Source: Oscillatoria sp. FACHB-1406
Lineage (GTDB): Bacteria; Cyanobacteriota; Cyanobacteriia; Cyanobacteriales; Spirulinaceae
DNA: 64,000 nucleotides
Reading direction: 5' to 3'
Assembly (NCBI RefSeq): GCF_014698145.1
Contig: NZ_JACJSM010000008.1
Coordinates: forward strand, 1 to 64,000
Part shown: piece by piece, positions 44,545 to 53,988 of the stretch
Layout: the number at the start of each line of letters is the position of its first letter
How positions within the stretch are numbered: position 1 is the stretch's first letter
The notes under the pieces: generated by a model
What the model was told of the DNA's origin: nothing
Seen by the model: the letters and a program-made list of their open reading frames with translations, nothing else
Database searches by the model: none
Made by a program: the position numbers and the translations under genes

Positions 44545-46527
44545 TTAAGATGCCTCGATTGAGGGATGTTGCGCGATCGGTACATTTAAGGCTTTGCTTA
44601 ATTCATCGGCGAGCCAAGTCTGTTCGTCATCGCTCAAACCCGCAACTCTGAAAGGCACACCTGCGACCCAAACAACAATCTCTGCTGATTTTCGCGGTGT
44701 TTTTTTCTCATCGCCGAATCGCTCCCTAGCATCGGATAATTCTAGATGAGAAACTTGCTCTCTCGGAAAAGAAGAAGTGCTAATAGCGCCATAAAGGTTA
44801 GATTTAAACAAGATAGCGTCGCGATTGACTAATACTTCATAGAGCTTGGACTTATTGAACCATTTCTGAGCCAGATAGTAGATTGGAGAAAACAATAAAA
44901 AATAATATAAAAATCTTTCCGAAAATACTATACTACCTAATAATCCTCCTCCTATCAGAGCAGTTGACATTGCAAAAGTCCATTTTAAGAGGCTTGGATA
45001 AGGCAGTATTATTCTCAATTCACAATCGTACTTTTCCAATTTTATTTTACTCTTTATTGATTTTGTAGCAGATAACGAGGGATAAACAATTGCTTCCCGG
45101 TCTGGCAGTTGCAGAATTTGATGGGGCTGAGGAAACTGCTCTAAAGTATTTGTTTGCTCCGTCGTTCTATAAGTAGTCTGCGAAGTCAATGGCAAGTGGA
45201 GATATTCGCTCAAATTTTGAGCTAATTCGGACATTGCGCGCCTATTTTGAGAGTAAACAACGTAGGCTTTAGTTCCTATATTGATAACAAGTTTAGTCGT
45301 TTGCTGGTCGAGGTGACTATTTCTTTGAACCCATTCGGGTAGCTCGAACTTGACAAAATCGAGACGTTCTATATCTCTTTTATGATGAGTCTTTCTCCAG
45401 AGTTTGAAGTTCATCAAATAAAACGAGACAGATATTTTTTCTTTATCAATCTCAATTTCATAGAAAGAGGTTTTATAGAGTTTAATAGCTACATAGATAA
45501 AAAACGGTAGAACAAGAACAAACCCAGGGTAAGCTGTCCCGGCAATTGATAAGCTTATTATTCGCCACACTGCGAGCGGAAGCAGGGCATACAATAAGCC
45601 TGTAGCTGGCATGGATGGATAAAAAGAGAAATCTGGAATTCTAACGTACAGTTTGTCATGCTGTCTTTTGAAGAAAAATCGACTTTTTAATTTTTTTGCT
45701 GCTGGCTCAGCTAAATCTTCAGAGAAAGGATGTTGTAAAAATTCGAGAGCTTCTTTTGCATGAGCGAATCGCTGAGAAGGGACAGGCTGCAACATTCGCT
45801 GAATCCAAGCAGAAAACGGGCGTGATAGCGAACTCAACTGCTCGAATTCAAGTTTTAAATCGTCTGTCATTAAATCAGCGGGATGTTACCCTGTTACCAA
45901 ATAAACGAGCGTTGCACCCAGGCTGTAAAGATCGGAAACGGGAGCAATTCGACCGCTAAATTGTTCGGGAGCCATATAGCCATAAGTGCCGACAATGGTA
46001 AAGGTACTGCTATTTTTAGAAGCGGCGGTTTGTACAGAGCCAAAATCTACGAGATAAACTTGTCCGACAGAATTCCCCGAACGATCGCCAAGCAATACAT
46101 TACTCGGTTTGATGTCGCGATGAATGACAGCGGGATTGAGGTGATGGAGGTAAATAAGAATATTGAGCAACGCTTCGGCAATTTCTTTAAGTTCGGCTTC
46201 GCTAAATTTACGCCCGGATTGTAGATAAGATTCGAGCGATCGCGCCTCAATATAGCTCTGAACCAGTGCAAACCCTTGATTCTCCCCTTCATTAAATTCA
46301 AAGGAGTCGAGATAGGAAGGAATTTGAGGATGAGAAAGCGCTTGCAAAACTTGAATTTCGCGCTCGAAGAGTTTAAAAGCGTCCCATTCTAACTCCCGAT
46401 TAAACGTTAGCAGCTTGAGGATAACGCGATCGCCCGTTACGGTATCGTGCGCGAGAAAAGTCTGTCTTCCCGGTTTGCGGCTCAACGATTCTATAATCTC
46501 GTAGCGATCGCGTATTACTCGACTCAC
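44545..46527 (-). pseudogene. Ser/Thr protein kinase with membrane C-terminal domain, interrupted by in-frame TAA
   Basis: The kinase domain (codons 1-213) has the ATP Lys (K38 in VILKLL), catalytic HRDIKPSN (136-143), DFGS (161-164) and APEQF (186-190). It stops at TAA (45886-45888) after LYSLGATLVYLVTG. The next codons in the same frame read HPADLMTDDLKLEFEQL and complete the kinase C-lobe, including PSQRFAHAKEAL. A ~400-residue part with four membrane segments follows. Homologues have one residue such as Lys, Gln or Arg between TG and HPADL, so a single base change explains the stop. The short product lacks the end of the C-lobe. Translation could restart at the ATG at 45870. The gene diverges from the FAD monooxygenase gene. 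Confidence 0.82.
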
Positions 46528-46683
46528 TGTCTTATTCTCCCGAACTTTATTACACGATTAGTACAACTTTCAACACGACTGCTACACAGAATTACGGAGT
46601 TATTGATAAAACGTTATGGATTAGCTCGAACGCCTAGTTTTACAGCGATCGCGCCTTCCGCAAATTGCAATACACTTAAATTT

Positions 46684-47883
46684 ATGAAACAAGTCGTTAT
46701 TGTGGGGGCGGGGCCGACGGGCGCAACCCTAGCATTATTATTGGTACGATGCGGTATCGGCGTAACTTTAATTGAGGCGGCGAAGGATTTCGATCGCGTC
46801 TTTCGCGGAGAAGCCCTAATGCCAAGCGGTTTGGACGCTTTAGCACAAATGGGACTTTCCCCCCTATTGGAGCGCATCCCGCACCGTCCCCTCGCCGCTT
46901 GGGAATTTATTATTGAGGGACAACAACTTTTTCGGGTTGAGGAACCGATGGGCGCGTCTCGTCCTTGCACCTTAATCGCGCAGCCGCCGCTATTAGAAGC
47001 GTTAATCGAGGAAGCGCGATCGCATCCTAATTTCGAGTTTATCGGTGGCGTAGCGGTAAAAGACTTACTTTGGGAAGAAGGGCGCGTGGCGGGCGTAAAA
47101 CTTGCCGATGGGCGAGAAATCGCTTCAAGCTTAGTTATCGGGGCGGATGGGCGCGGTTCGGCGGTGCGCCAGCGAGCGGGTTTGAAGTTAATCACGCAGC
47201 CGAAAAGTATTGACGTGCTGTGGTTTAAGTTGCCCGTTCATCCCCGTTTGGTTGAAGAGAATGTTTTTTATTCAATTGTCAGCGGCGATCGCGTTTTTAG
47301 CGTCTTTCACGGCGCGGAAGCTGGCAAACTCCATTTAGCTTGGGTTCTGTTCCCCAACGACGCTAACGAGGGCAAAAACGCCAACTGGGGCGACATTTTC
47401 GCTTCGCATTCTCCCGCATGGTTGGCCGAGCATTTCCGCAACTGCCGAGACGCGATCGCAGCACCAGTGCGACTTTCCGTTCTCGTCGGGCATTGTCCCC
47501 AATGGCATCAACCGGGCGCACTGCTGTTAGGCGATGCCGCCCATCCGATGTCGCCGGTGCGCGCCCAAGGAATTAATTTAGCCTTGCGGGATGCGATCGT
47601 TGCAGCCAATCATCTCGTCCCGCTCTTGACAAACGAAGCAAATCATGAGTCGCTCGATGCGGCTCTAGGGAAAATTCAACGCGATCGCGAACCGGAAATC
47701 TTACTCGCCCAACGCTTGCAAAAAAGGGAAGCGCAGCAAGGGGAAATCCTGAGAAGCAGCAGATTGGTGCGATCTCTGCTCCTGCGCTTTCCCCCCCAAC
47801 TGCGCGCCCTGGTTCGTCGTTCTTGGGTCGAGCGACAACAGAAAATGCGCAATGGCAGCGTGCCAGTTCGCTTGAGGGTTTGA
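46684..47883 (+). CDS. FAD-dependent monooxygenase (UbiH/PHBH-like)
   Basis: The ~399-aa protein begins with the dinucleotide-binding motif VVIVGAGPTGATLALLLVRCG. DGREIASSLVIGADGRGSAVRQ (DG motif) and LLLGDAAHPMSPVRAQGINLALRDA (GD motif) follow, the three landmarks of flavoprotein aromatic hydroxylases. The substrate is not identifiable. The open frame extends upstream into the divergent kinase gene, but the ATG at 46684 starts the FAD motif directly, as in relatives. Confidence 0.88.
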   Translation: MKQVVIVGAGPTGATLALLLVRCGIGVTLIEAAKDFDRVFRGEALMPSGLDALAQMGLSPLLERIPHRPLAAWEFIIEGQQLFRVEEPMGASRPCTLIAQPPLLEALIEEARSHPNFEFIGGVAVKDLLWEEGRVAGVKLADGREIASSLVIGADGRGSAVRQRAGLKLITQPKSIDVLWFKLPVHPRLVEENVFYSIVSGDRVFSVFHGAEAGKLHLAWVLFPNDANEGKNANWGDIFASHSPAWLAEHFRNCRDAIAAPVRLSVLVGHCPQWHQPGALLLGDAAHPMSPVRAQGINLALRDAIVAANHLVPLLTNEANHESLDAALGKIQRDREPEILLAQRLQKREAQQGEILRSSRLVRSLLLRFPPQLRALVRRSWVERQQKMRNGSVPVRLRV

Positions 47884-47890
47884 GCCAATG

Positions 47891-47949
47891 GCTCTGCGGT
47901 AGAAGCGCTCTTCAACGCTCGGAGTGGTTCTACCGCCAAGGACAAGAGC
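47891..47949. terminator. Hairpin between convergent genes
   Basis: GCGGTAGAA (47896-47904) pairs with TTCTACCGC (47928-47936), with outer pairing GCTCT / AGAGC. It lies between the stops of the monooxygenase and HU genes and could serve either strand. There is no T run, so termination is uncertain. Confidence 0.35.
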
Positions 47950-47964
47950 TAAGCTACCAACAGT

Positions 47965-48240
47965 TTATGAAGCCACCCGATCCTTAAACAGTTTGCCCGC
48001 AGAGAAGGCCGGAACGGTCGTCGCCGGAATTTGCATGGGTTTCCCCGTTCTAGGATTGCGACCTTCGCGAGCGCGACGCTCGCGCGGCTCAAACGTGCCG
48101 AAACCCACCAGCGTGACTTTCTCGCCACCCGCAACAGCCTCTTCAATTGCCTCGGTCATAACTGAGATAATCGCGTTGACTTCCTTCTGAGACAAGCCTG
48201 TTTTTGCAGCAACAGCCTGGACTAATTCTCCTTTATTCAT
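47965..48240 (-). CDS. hup: DNA-binding protein HU
   Basis: The 91-aa histone-like protein bends DNA as a dimer and shapes the nucleoid. The full HU pattern is present: MNKGELVQAVAAKTGLSQKE, VGFGTFEPRERRAREGRNP with the beta-arm TGKPMQIPA, and VPAFSAGKLFKD. Length is normal for HU. It reads away from the TerB gene's downstream spacer and is convergent with the monooxygenase gene. Confidence 0.96.
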   Translation of the reverse strand: MNKGELVQAVAAKTGLSQKEVNAIISVMTEAIEEAVAGGEKVTLVGFGTFEPRERRAREGRNPRTGKPMQIPATTVPAFSAGKLFKDRVAS

Positions 48241-48457
48241 AATCTCGCTTAAAAGAATTGATTTGAAGCGATTTTAGCCGATTCGCGAATGATGACAAGG
48301 GGTTGGAAACACATCTTTGTCGTTCCGAACTTTGAGTGATACATTTGAACTAGCTTTTTCGGTTTGAGGAGATTTCCGAGAAAGTCAGATTTTTTCAAGG
48401 TACGAGCAAAGAAGAAGCGGTCATTAAATTTAAGAAAGATAACGGTGTTTGTGGACT

Positions 48458-48485
48458 GTAGAGACGTTGTATACAACGTCTCTAC
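48458..48485. repeat. GTAGAGACGTTGTATACAAC... 28-bp palindrome
   Basis: This is the longest perfect copy of the GTTGTATACAAC palindrome family in the window (others at 9041-9060 and 20379-20398). It sits just past the TerB gene's stop codon, on the HU side. Confidence 0.85.
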
Positions 48486-48523
48486 GCCTCTTAACAAAAA
48501 GTTAATCAGTAGTTTCTGACGAT

Positions 48524-48976
48524 TTAGCCCTTATTTTTAATCAGCATCACCTGAATGATTTGATGAACGGTTTCCTCGGGCAGTTGCATCGCATTGCACA
48601 GACTACCGAGTAGCGATTCTTCTTCCGGGGAGACATTGCCATCCGCCAAAATGAGGTCGGTTGCGATCGCGAAGGTTGTATCGTAGAGATCGTGCGGTAA
48701 CGTTGACATCGCTGCGTTGAAGAGCGCTTCCGAACCTTCGCGGCGCAGCGTATTGCAGAGTTTATCGAACATTCGCTGCATCACATCTCTAGAGTAGCTG
48801 CGAAATAGTTTCATGCGACACAGAACGGTATTGAGCAAGCTGATTTCTTCCTCAGAGAGATAACCGTCCGCAGCAACGACAATCAGCATAATCGCAGCAA
48901 ACGCTTCCGCAGGACCGAGGGTAATTTGGTTCTGCTGGAGGTTGCCTGTTTTGCGGAAAGAGTCGAATAAGCCCAT
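48524..48976 (-). CDS. TerB-family protein
   Basis: The 150-aa all-helical protein carries the TerB pattern twice: IMLIVVAADGYLSEEEISLL and IATDLILADGNVSPEEESLLG, each with the acidic D-G--S-EE loop. TerB domains occur in tellurite-resistance and broader stress-response clusters, where they bind metal at the membrane surface. No other ter gene is present, so a general role is more likely than tellurite resistance. Confidence 0.85.
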   Translation of the reverse strand: MGLFDSFRKTGNLQQNQITLGPAEAFAAIMLIVVAADGYLSEEEISLLNTVLCRMKLFRSYSRDVMQRMFDKLCNTLRREGSEALFNAAMSTLPHDLYDTTFAIATDLILADGNVSPEEESLLGSLCNAMQLPEETVHQIIQVMLIKNKG

Positions 48977-49146
48977 ATCTCAAATCCTTTTTTAATGGGG
49001 AATTTGTCTATCTTGGCTCAACTGCTCGGTATTGTCCTCATAGTTTCAATTTTTGTAACCAAGCGATCCAAAATACCTCGATGTTGGAAAATAGCAAGGT
49101 TGCGATCCTGAAGGAATCCGCGTAGCGGTACGCGCAAAACACATCA

Positions 49147-49548
49147 ATGTGGCGAAGTAAACATTTCTTAATTTTTCTCTCTCTTTTTGCCGTTACAGTT
49201 TTTGGTATTTGGTCTAAGTTTTATACGGGAGTAGGTCGCGAATGGCTGAATAATTCTTTCGGCGGTGTATTGTATGAGATATTGTGGTGTTTATTTTTCT
49301 TTGCATTCTTTCCCCGCAAAAAGGCAATTGCAGCGATCGCGGTTTCGGTTTTTGTCGGGACTTGCGCGCTAGAATTCCTACAATTGGTCAAAACGCCGTG
49401 GCTCGATGCCATCCGCGCTACCCTTATCGGGCGATTGTTGCTGGGAACGACGTTTGTCCCTTCCGATTTTATCTATTACGCGATCGGTTCTTTTCTCGGT
49501 TGGTTATGGATGTTATCTATTGAGAAAAGTATGAATAGGAGGCGCTAG
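49147..49548 (+). CDS. DUF2809 membrane protein
   Basis: The 133-aa protein has four membrane segments and the DUF2809 pattern (GVLYEILWCLFFFAFFP; ALEFLQLVKTPWLDAIRATLIGRLLLG; DFIYYAIGSFLGW). Function is unknown. The ATG is not preceded by a clear RBS. The 3' end is followed by an AGGCGCTAGCGAAGCATAACGCCTC repeat unit. Confidence 0.8.
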   Translation: MWRSKHFLIFLSLFAVTVFGIWSKFYTGVGREWLNNSFGGVLYEILWCLFFFAFFPRKKAIAAIAVSVFVGTCALEFLQLVKTPWLDAIRATLIGRLLLGTTFVPSDFIYYAIGSFLGWLWMLSIEKSMNRRR

Positions 49549-49684
49549 CGAAGCATAACGCCTCTTATTGTCGGTTCGCGTCCGGGTAACTTTAAGCAAT
49601 GACTTTATTCAGGGTTAGGCTTGTGACCTGAAATTACGAATTAATAATTATTTGGTTAATATTCCGCTCGATTCGACAAAAACA

Positions 49685-50338
49685 ATGGCTGCTCATTCAC
49701 TAATCGTTCCTCTTCAATCAATCGAACTTTCTCCGGGAAGTCATTTACTGATTCCCAAAATTTCTTGGGAACAGTACGAATCTCTCCTAGAAGAATGGGG
49801 AAGCGATCGCGTTATTCCTCGCATAAACTACAGTAACGGTATCTTAGAGTTAATGGCTCCCCTGCCAGCCCACGAACGCCCTCATCGCATCATTGGCTAT
49901 ATCGTAACAACCTTATTAGACGCGCAAGGACAAGATTGGGAAGATTTTGGTTCGACAACTTTTAAAAAATTTCAGCAAGCGGGACTCGAACCCGATACTT
50001 GCTTCTATATTCGCAACGCTCAACGAATACGCTCCCGCCAGCGTATCGATTTAGAAAACGATCCTCCTCCCGATTTAGCGATAGAATCCGACTTGACTTC
50101 AACCACAACTTTAGACGCTTATTTAACTATTCAAGTCCCAGAAGTTTGGATTTATGCCAATTGCCAACTCAAAATTAAGCTTCTTACCTCGGAAGGTTAT
50201 CAAGAAGCTAGCGAAAGTCAGATATTTCCCGACTTAGATATCCAAAAAATGATTCCTCGCTTAATCGAGCAAGCATTTGTGGAGGGAACCCGTGCGATGT
50301 TGCGATCGCTGCGCCAGCGGTTACAATCTAATGAATGA
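49685..50338 (+). CDS. Uma2-family (DUF820) putative endonuclease
   Basis: The ~217-aa protein has the PD-(D/E)xK-like Uma2 core: RINYSNGILELMAPLPAHERPH, FKKFQQAGLEPDTCFYIRN, PPPDLAIESDLTS (catalytic Asp and Glu) and VPEVWIYANCQLKI. Uma2 proteins are greatly expanded in cyanobacteria and are only inferred to be nucleases, with possible links to mobile elements. I use the ATG at 49685; the open frame starts 33 bases earlier with TTG. Confidence 0.87.
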   Translation: MAAHSLIVPLQSIELSPGSHLLIPKISWEQYESLLEEWGSDRVIPRINYSNGILELMAPLPAHERPHRIIGYIVTTLLDAQGQDWEDFGSTTFKKFQQAGLEPDTCFYIRNAQRIRSRQRIDLENDPPPDLAIESDLTSTTTLDAYLTIQVPEVWIYANCQLKIKLLTSEGYQEASESQIFPDLDIQKMIPRLIEQAFVEGTRAMLRSLRQRLQSNE

Positions 50339-50407
50339 TTAATAACGTCAAAAACAATAAAACAATTGATAAAAACAATGTCTCTTAATTATTAATCATC
50401 GAGTGTT

Positions 50408-51568
50408 TTGAAAATTAAATTCCTAGCTTTTACGAGTCTTTTTTTGCTTTCGAGTTGTACGCTGTCACCTGCACCGCGAAAACTGACGATCGCGCCCGCT
50501 CCTGCTCCCACCTCGAAACAATATACAACCGAGGCGGAATTAGTCGCAGTGGGCGATATCCTCATGCACATGGCACTGACGCGATCGGGTTACAATGCTC
50601 AAACGAAAACTTATAATTTCGATCGCTTCTTCACCGAAACTAAATCTATCATTAGCAGTGGCAATTGGGCGATCGCGAACCTGGAAACTACCCTCGCCGG
50701 ATCCGAACTTGGTTACTCAGAATTTCCGCTCTTTAATGCTCCCGCTCCCATCGTTGATGCGGCAAAAAAAGCCGGATTTAATATCTTGACAACGGCAAAC
50801 AATCATGCTCTAGATAAAGGCGAAATTGGCGTTCTCAATACAATTAAAAATATTCGATCGCGCGGCGTGGCTTCAACCGGAACGGCAAGTTCTCCCCAAG
50901 AAGCCCAAAAGATTTTAATTGTTACCAAAAATCAAATCTCAATGGCAATTCTTGCCTATTCTTTTAGTACCAACGGTATCCCCATTCCTCAAGGTAAAAA
51001 CTATTTAGTTTCCCTTATTGACAAAGCAAAAATTCTTAAAGATATTGCCAGAGCGAAACAGCAAGGAGCCGATGTTGTTGCGATCGCGCTTCATTTTGGG
51101 GAGGAATACCAGCGCCATCCTACCGACGAACAAAAGCAATTAGTCAAAACCTTAATTCAAGGAGGAGCGGATATTATTCTCGGCAGTCATCCCCACGTCG
51201 TACAACCCTATCAAATCTTGAATGTTGTCGGGCGAGATGGCAAGCCTAGAAAAGGAGTTGTTATTTATTCGATGGGTAACTTTATTGCTTATCAACTTGG
51301 TCATTATAAAGATTTAGGCGTTATTTTTAAAGTTAAGCTTCGCAAGCAATTTCCCGAAGAAACGCTGACCATTACTAAGGTCGAAGCGATTCCAACTTAC
51401 ACGCAAAACTATACCCTAAACGGTAAGTTGAATTTTCGAGTTTTACCGATCGCGGCAACCTTAAGCCGCCCGAAGGATCCCTTGATTCCCGCTTCAAAGT
51501 ATCCCGTTTTAAAAGAACAACTCACAGACATGAATCGCCATTTAAATTCCTTGAGGGGAAGTAGATAA
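50408..51568 (+). CDS. CapA-family lipoprotein (metallophosphatase-like)
   Basis: The 386-aa protein begins at TTG with a lipoprotein signal (FLAFTSLFLLSSC, lipobox Cys at residue 17). A CapA domain follows: AVGDILMHMALTRSG, NLETTLAG, TANNHALDKG, ALHFGEEYQRHPTDEQK and GSHPHVVQPYQIL. CapA in Bacillus supports poly-gamma-glutamate surface polymer. Lone copies like this one are calcineurin-fold proteins of unknown substrate. No capB or capC lies nearby. No other start codon fits the signal sequence. Confidence 0.87.
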   Translation: MKIKFLAFTSLFLLSSCTLSPAPRKLTIAPAPAPTSKQYTTEAELVAVGDILMHMALTRSGYNAQTKTYNFDRFFTETKSIISSGNWAIANLETTLAGSELGYSEFPLFNAPAPIVDAAKKAGFNILTTANNHALDKGEIGVLNTIKNIRSRGVASTGTASSPQEAQKILIVTKNQISMAILAYSFSTNGIPIPQGKNYLVSLIDKAKILKDIARAKQQGADVVAIALHFGEEYQRHPTDEQKQLVKTLIQGGADIILGSHPHVVQPYQILNVVGRDGKPRKGVVIYSMGNFIAYQLGHYKDLGVIFKVKLRKQFPEETLTITKVEAIPTYTQNYTLNGKLNFRVLPIAATLSRPKDPLIPASKYPVLKEQLTDMNRHLNSLRGSR

Positions 51569-51602
51569 TGGGCAACGTTGAGACACCAAGAGTGTATTTC
51601 TC

Positions 51603-51638
51603 GAATTACGAATTACGAATTACGAATTACGAATTATT
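51603..51638. repeat. Heptamer repeat (CGAATTA)n, short
   Basis: About four CGAATTA units occur in tandem between the convergent capA-like and murJ genes. It is the same family as at 33497, 33929 and 35716. Confidence 0.85.
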
Positions 51639-51644
51639 TTTGAA

Positions 51645-53258
51645 TTAGCGGCGCGAGAATTTTTGGCGGACGCGATCGCGCAAAAGCTCCAATTCCGGCA
51701 GTTTAAATTGCAGCGCAACCAGGAAAAACACCACGAACGCGATCGCGCTGGCAAATCCTAAGTCCAGCACTAAAAAGAGTGGCTTATCCGTTCCCACAGC
51801 TTGCTCCCAACCCCAATTAAACGCCCAACTACACGCACTCGCAAGGATGCTCCCCAATGTCAGTCCGGCAAAGATCGAACCCCATTCGACTAAAGGCAAT
51901 CCTCCCAAGCGACGATGCAAAATCCAGAGCAGGCAAACCATCGAGAAAAAGTTTACGCTTACGGTAGCCATAACTAACCCCGGTGTGGCGAAATACTCGA
52001 TCAAAAAATAATCTAAAACAGCGTTGATAAAAATATTGATAATGCTGACGCGGAAGGGCGTTTCGCCATCGCCGAGGGCGTAGAAAACCCGCACGAGAAT
52101 ATCGCGCCCCAGATAGAAAAACATCCCAAAACCGTAAGCCATCAATACGGGGGCGACAATTGCGGAAGCTTTAGCATCAAAGGCGTAGCGTTCGTAGATG
52201 AGGCGGACAATGGGAACGGCGAGGGCAATAAAAATCGCTGTCAGAGGCAGCATCGATAGGGCAGTAAGGATTAAGCCTTGGCGAATGCGAAGTTTGAGAT
52301 CGCTGCGGTGTTCGATCCCCGTGAGGCGGGAGAAAACGGGCAGCAACGGCACCAGCAGCATATTGGAGATAATCCCCAAGGGCGTTAAGACGATGAAGTT
52401 GGCGTAGCGCATGGCAGCGGCAGCCCCTTCAATCGCTGAGGCAAAGTACAAATCGGTGTAAACGTTGATGTGTAGCATCCCGGAGGAGAGGGCGGCGGGA
52501 GCCATTACTTTCATAACATCGCTAACGCCGGGAGTGCGCCAATCGAAGCGCAGTTTTAGGGTTCCTAAACCGCCTCGCCATTGTTCCACCAGTTGCACCA
52601 ACCATTGCAAGATGCCGCCCGCGAGGGTGGTTCCAGCGAGGACAATCCCGCCAAGGGTGATGTATTGGGGGGCTTGGATGCGATCGCCTAAATACAGCAT
52701 CAGTCCGCCCAAACCCACCAGCGTTACGACACTCGAAAAGATAGGGCTGATACTGGGCAACCAGTAGCGATCGCTTGCATTCAGAGTGCCGAACCCAATC
52801 CCAATTAAGCCTGCCAGAATGGACAGGGGAGCCATAATCTGGAGTTGTTGAACTGCACTAGCGCGCGTCGTCGGTTCCAATCCGGGGGCGAGGATATCGA
52901 TGAAGAGTCCGGCGAAGGCGATTAATACCGCGACGATCGCGATAAAGATAATGCTGACGAAGGTGGTAACGGTTTCGACAATCGGCGCGGCTTCTTCTTT
53001 TTTGCGTTTGGCGAGGACGCTGACGAGGGCGCTGTGAAAAGGCCCGTTGATACCGCCAAGCAGGATGAGAAGGAAGCCCGGGATAACGTAAGCGTAGGCG
53101 TAGGCGTTGACAACCGGGCCCACGCCAAAGGCAGCCGCGATCGCAACTTCCCGAAAGAGTCCAAAAACTTTACTGATTAAGGTAGCAACGGCAACAATGC
53201 CAGCAATTTTAGCGAGGGAACGGGAAGAGGTACGATCGGCGGACACTTTTTGATTCAA
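51645..53258 (-). CDS. murJ: Lipid II flippase MurJ
   Basis: It moves lipid II across the inner membrane for peptidoglycan synthesis. The 537-aa protein has about 14 membrane segments and the MurJ/MviN pattern: ISKVFGLFREVAIAAAFG at the start and GGINGPFHSALVSVLAKRKKE. PLLPVFSRLTG and LIYERYAFD follow, with FYALGDGETPF in the second half. The first codon is TTG (MNQKVSADRT); a GTG four codons in is an alternative, and neither has a good RBS. Confidence 0.92.
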   Translation of the reverse strand: MNQKVSADRTSSRSLAKIAGIVAVATLISKVFGLFREVAIAAAFGVGPVVNAYAYAYVIPGFLLILLGGINGPFHSALVSVLAKRKKEEAAPIVETVTTFVSIIFIAIVAVLIAFAGLFIDILAPGLEPTTRASAVQQLQIMAPLSILAGLIGIGFGTLNASDRYWLPSISPIFSSVVTLVGLGGLMLYLGDRIQAPQYITLGGIVLAGTTLAGGILQWLVQLVEQWRGGLGTLKLRFDWRTPGVSDVMKVMAPAALSSGMLHINVYTDLYFASAIEGAAAAMRYANFIVLTPLGIISNMLLVPLLPVFSRLTGIEHRSDLKLRIRQGLILTALSMLPLTAIFIALAVPIVRLIYERYAFDAKASAIVAPVLMAYGFGMFFYLGRDILVRVFYALGDGETPFRVSIINIFINAVLDYFLIEYFATPGLVMATVSVNFFSMVCLLWILHRRLGGLPLVEWGSIFAGLTLGSILASACSWAFNWGWEQAVGTDKPLFLVLDLGFASAIAFVVFFLVALQFKLPELELLRDRVRQKFSRR

Positions 53259-53317
53259 TTGAGAGTAAGGGGTTGTTGGTGATGGACGAGGGGAGTTTTA
53301 GGAACACCGAGCCGTTA

Positions 53318-53536
53318 TTAAGGCTCCGGCTTCAAGGCCTGAAACTTTAAGATTTTAGAGGATAAACTTTCCACGGATTCTCGACCAAAAAGTTCATCTT
53401 TGAGTTTTAAGTAATCTCCTTTGCCCAGATTGCAGGCTGCCCAAAACCGAGCAACTTTAGACGCTTCCATATTAGATACAAGAATGTGAAATCCTTCTTC
53501 CAAAACTTGCTGCTCGCTTTTAACTTGGATATTCAT
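53318..53536 (-). CDS. Small protein overlapping the PIN gene, probable antitoxin
   Basis: The 72-aa product (MNIQVKSEQQVLEEGFHILV and on) has an N-terminal strand-helix and a charged C-terminal part (ARFWAACNLGKGDYLKLKDELF). It overlaps the 3' end of the PIN gene by 17 nt, typical of coupled toxin-antitoxin pairs, but comes second rather than first. I do not recognise the family. Pairing with the PIN protein is inferred from position only. Confidence 0.6.
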   Translation of the reverse strand: MNIQVKSEQQVLEEGFHILVSNMEASKVARFWAACNLGKGDYLKLKDELFGRESVESLSSKILKFQALKPEP

Positions 53537-53966
53537 TAGCGCTCTCCAATACAAAATCCACTGGGTTTATTACTCTCAGGCTTAGTCCCGAACAGCGATT
53601 AATAAGCCGTTTGTCACAAGTAATGAAATAGTGACTCCCACTCGCTTCGGCAGACGCAATATGCAAAGCGTCGATCGCCTTCAATCCATTATCCTCTAAA
53701 TTACTCGCTCTCTGAGCGATCGCATCATTAATCTCTTGTTTAAACTCAGAAAGCTGAAGATATCGATTCATTGCTTCTTGTTTGATTGGAAAAGGATTGC
53801 GACTATTCTCATACTCTAGAACTGACGAACTTATCAGTTCAAAATATTTTGCCTCAATCATTTGCAAAACGAGCGTTACCGCTTGCGACTCTAGGAAAAT
53901 TTTAGGCTGCGTTTGGTCGTCAAAAGGGCGGTTATAGGCACTGGTATCTAAATAGATTCTTGTCAT
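53520..53966 (-). CDS. PIN-domain nuclease, VapC-like toxin
   Basis: The 148-aa protein has the PIN-domain acidic residues: D7 in IYLDTSAYNRPFDD, E51 in SSVLEYENSRN, D99 in LKAIDALHIASAEASGSHYF and D118 in ITCDKRLIN. PIN toxins cut specific RNAs. All four acidic positions are kept, so the enzyme should be active. The downstream overlapping gene is the likely antitoxin. It lies between murJ and larE on the same strand. Confidence 0.87.
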   Translation of the reverse strand: MTRIYLDTSAYNRPFDDQTQPKIFLESQAVTLVLQMIEAKYFELISSSVLEYENSRNPFPIKQEAMNRYLQLSEFKQEINDAIAQRASNLEDNGLKAIDALHIASAEASGSHYFITCDKRLINRCSGLSLRVINPVDFVLESANEYPS

Positions 53967-53988
53967 GCAATCGCGACGAGTTTGCTCG

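Noticed and set aside
45868-45890. Frameshift in the kinase gene
   Set aside because: Codon counting shows that both halves share one frame; the lesion is a TAA codon, not an indel.
12743-46527. Reassigned TAA codon or alternative genetic code
   Set aside because: Many intact genes in the window end in TAA at the expected protein end, so the code is standard.
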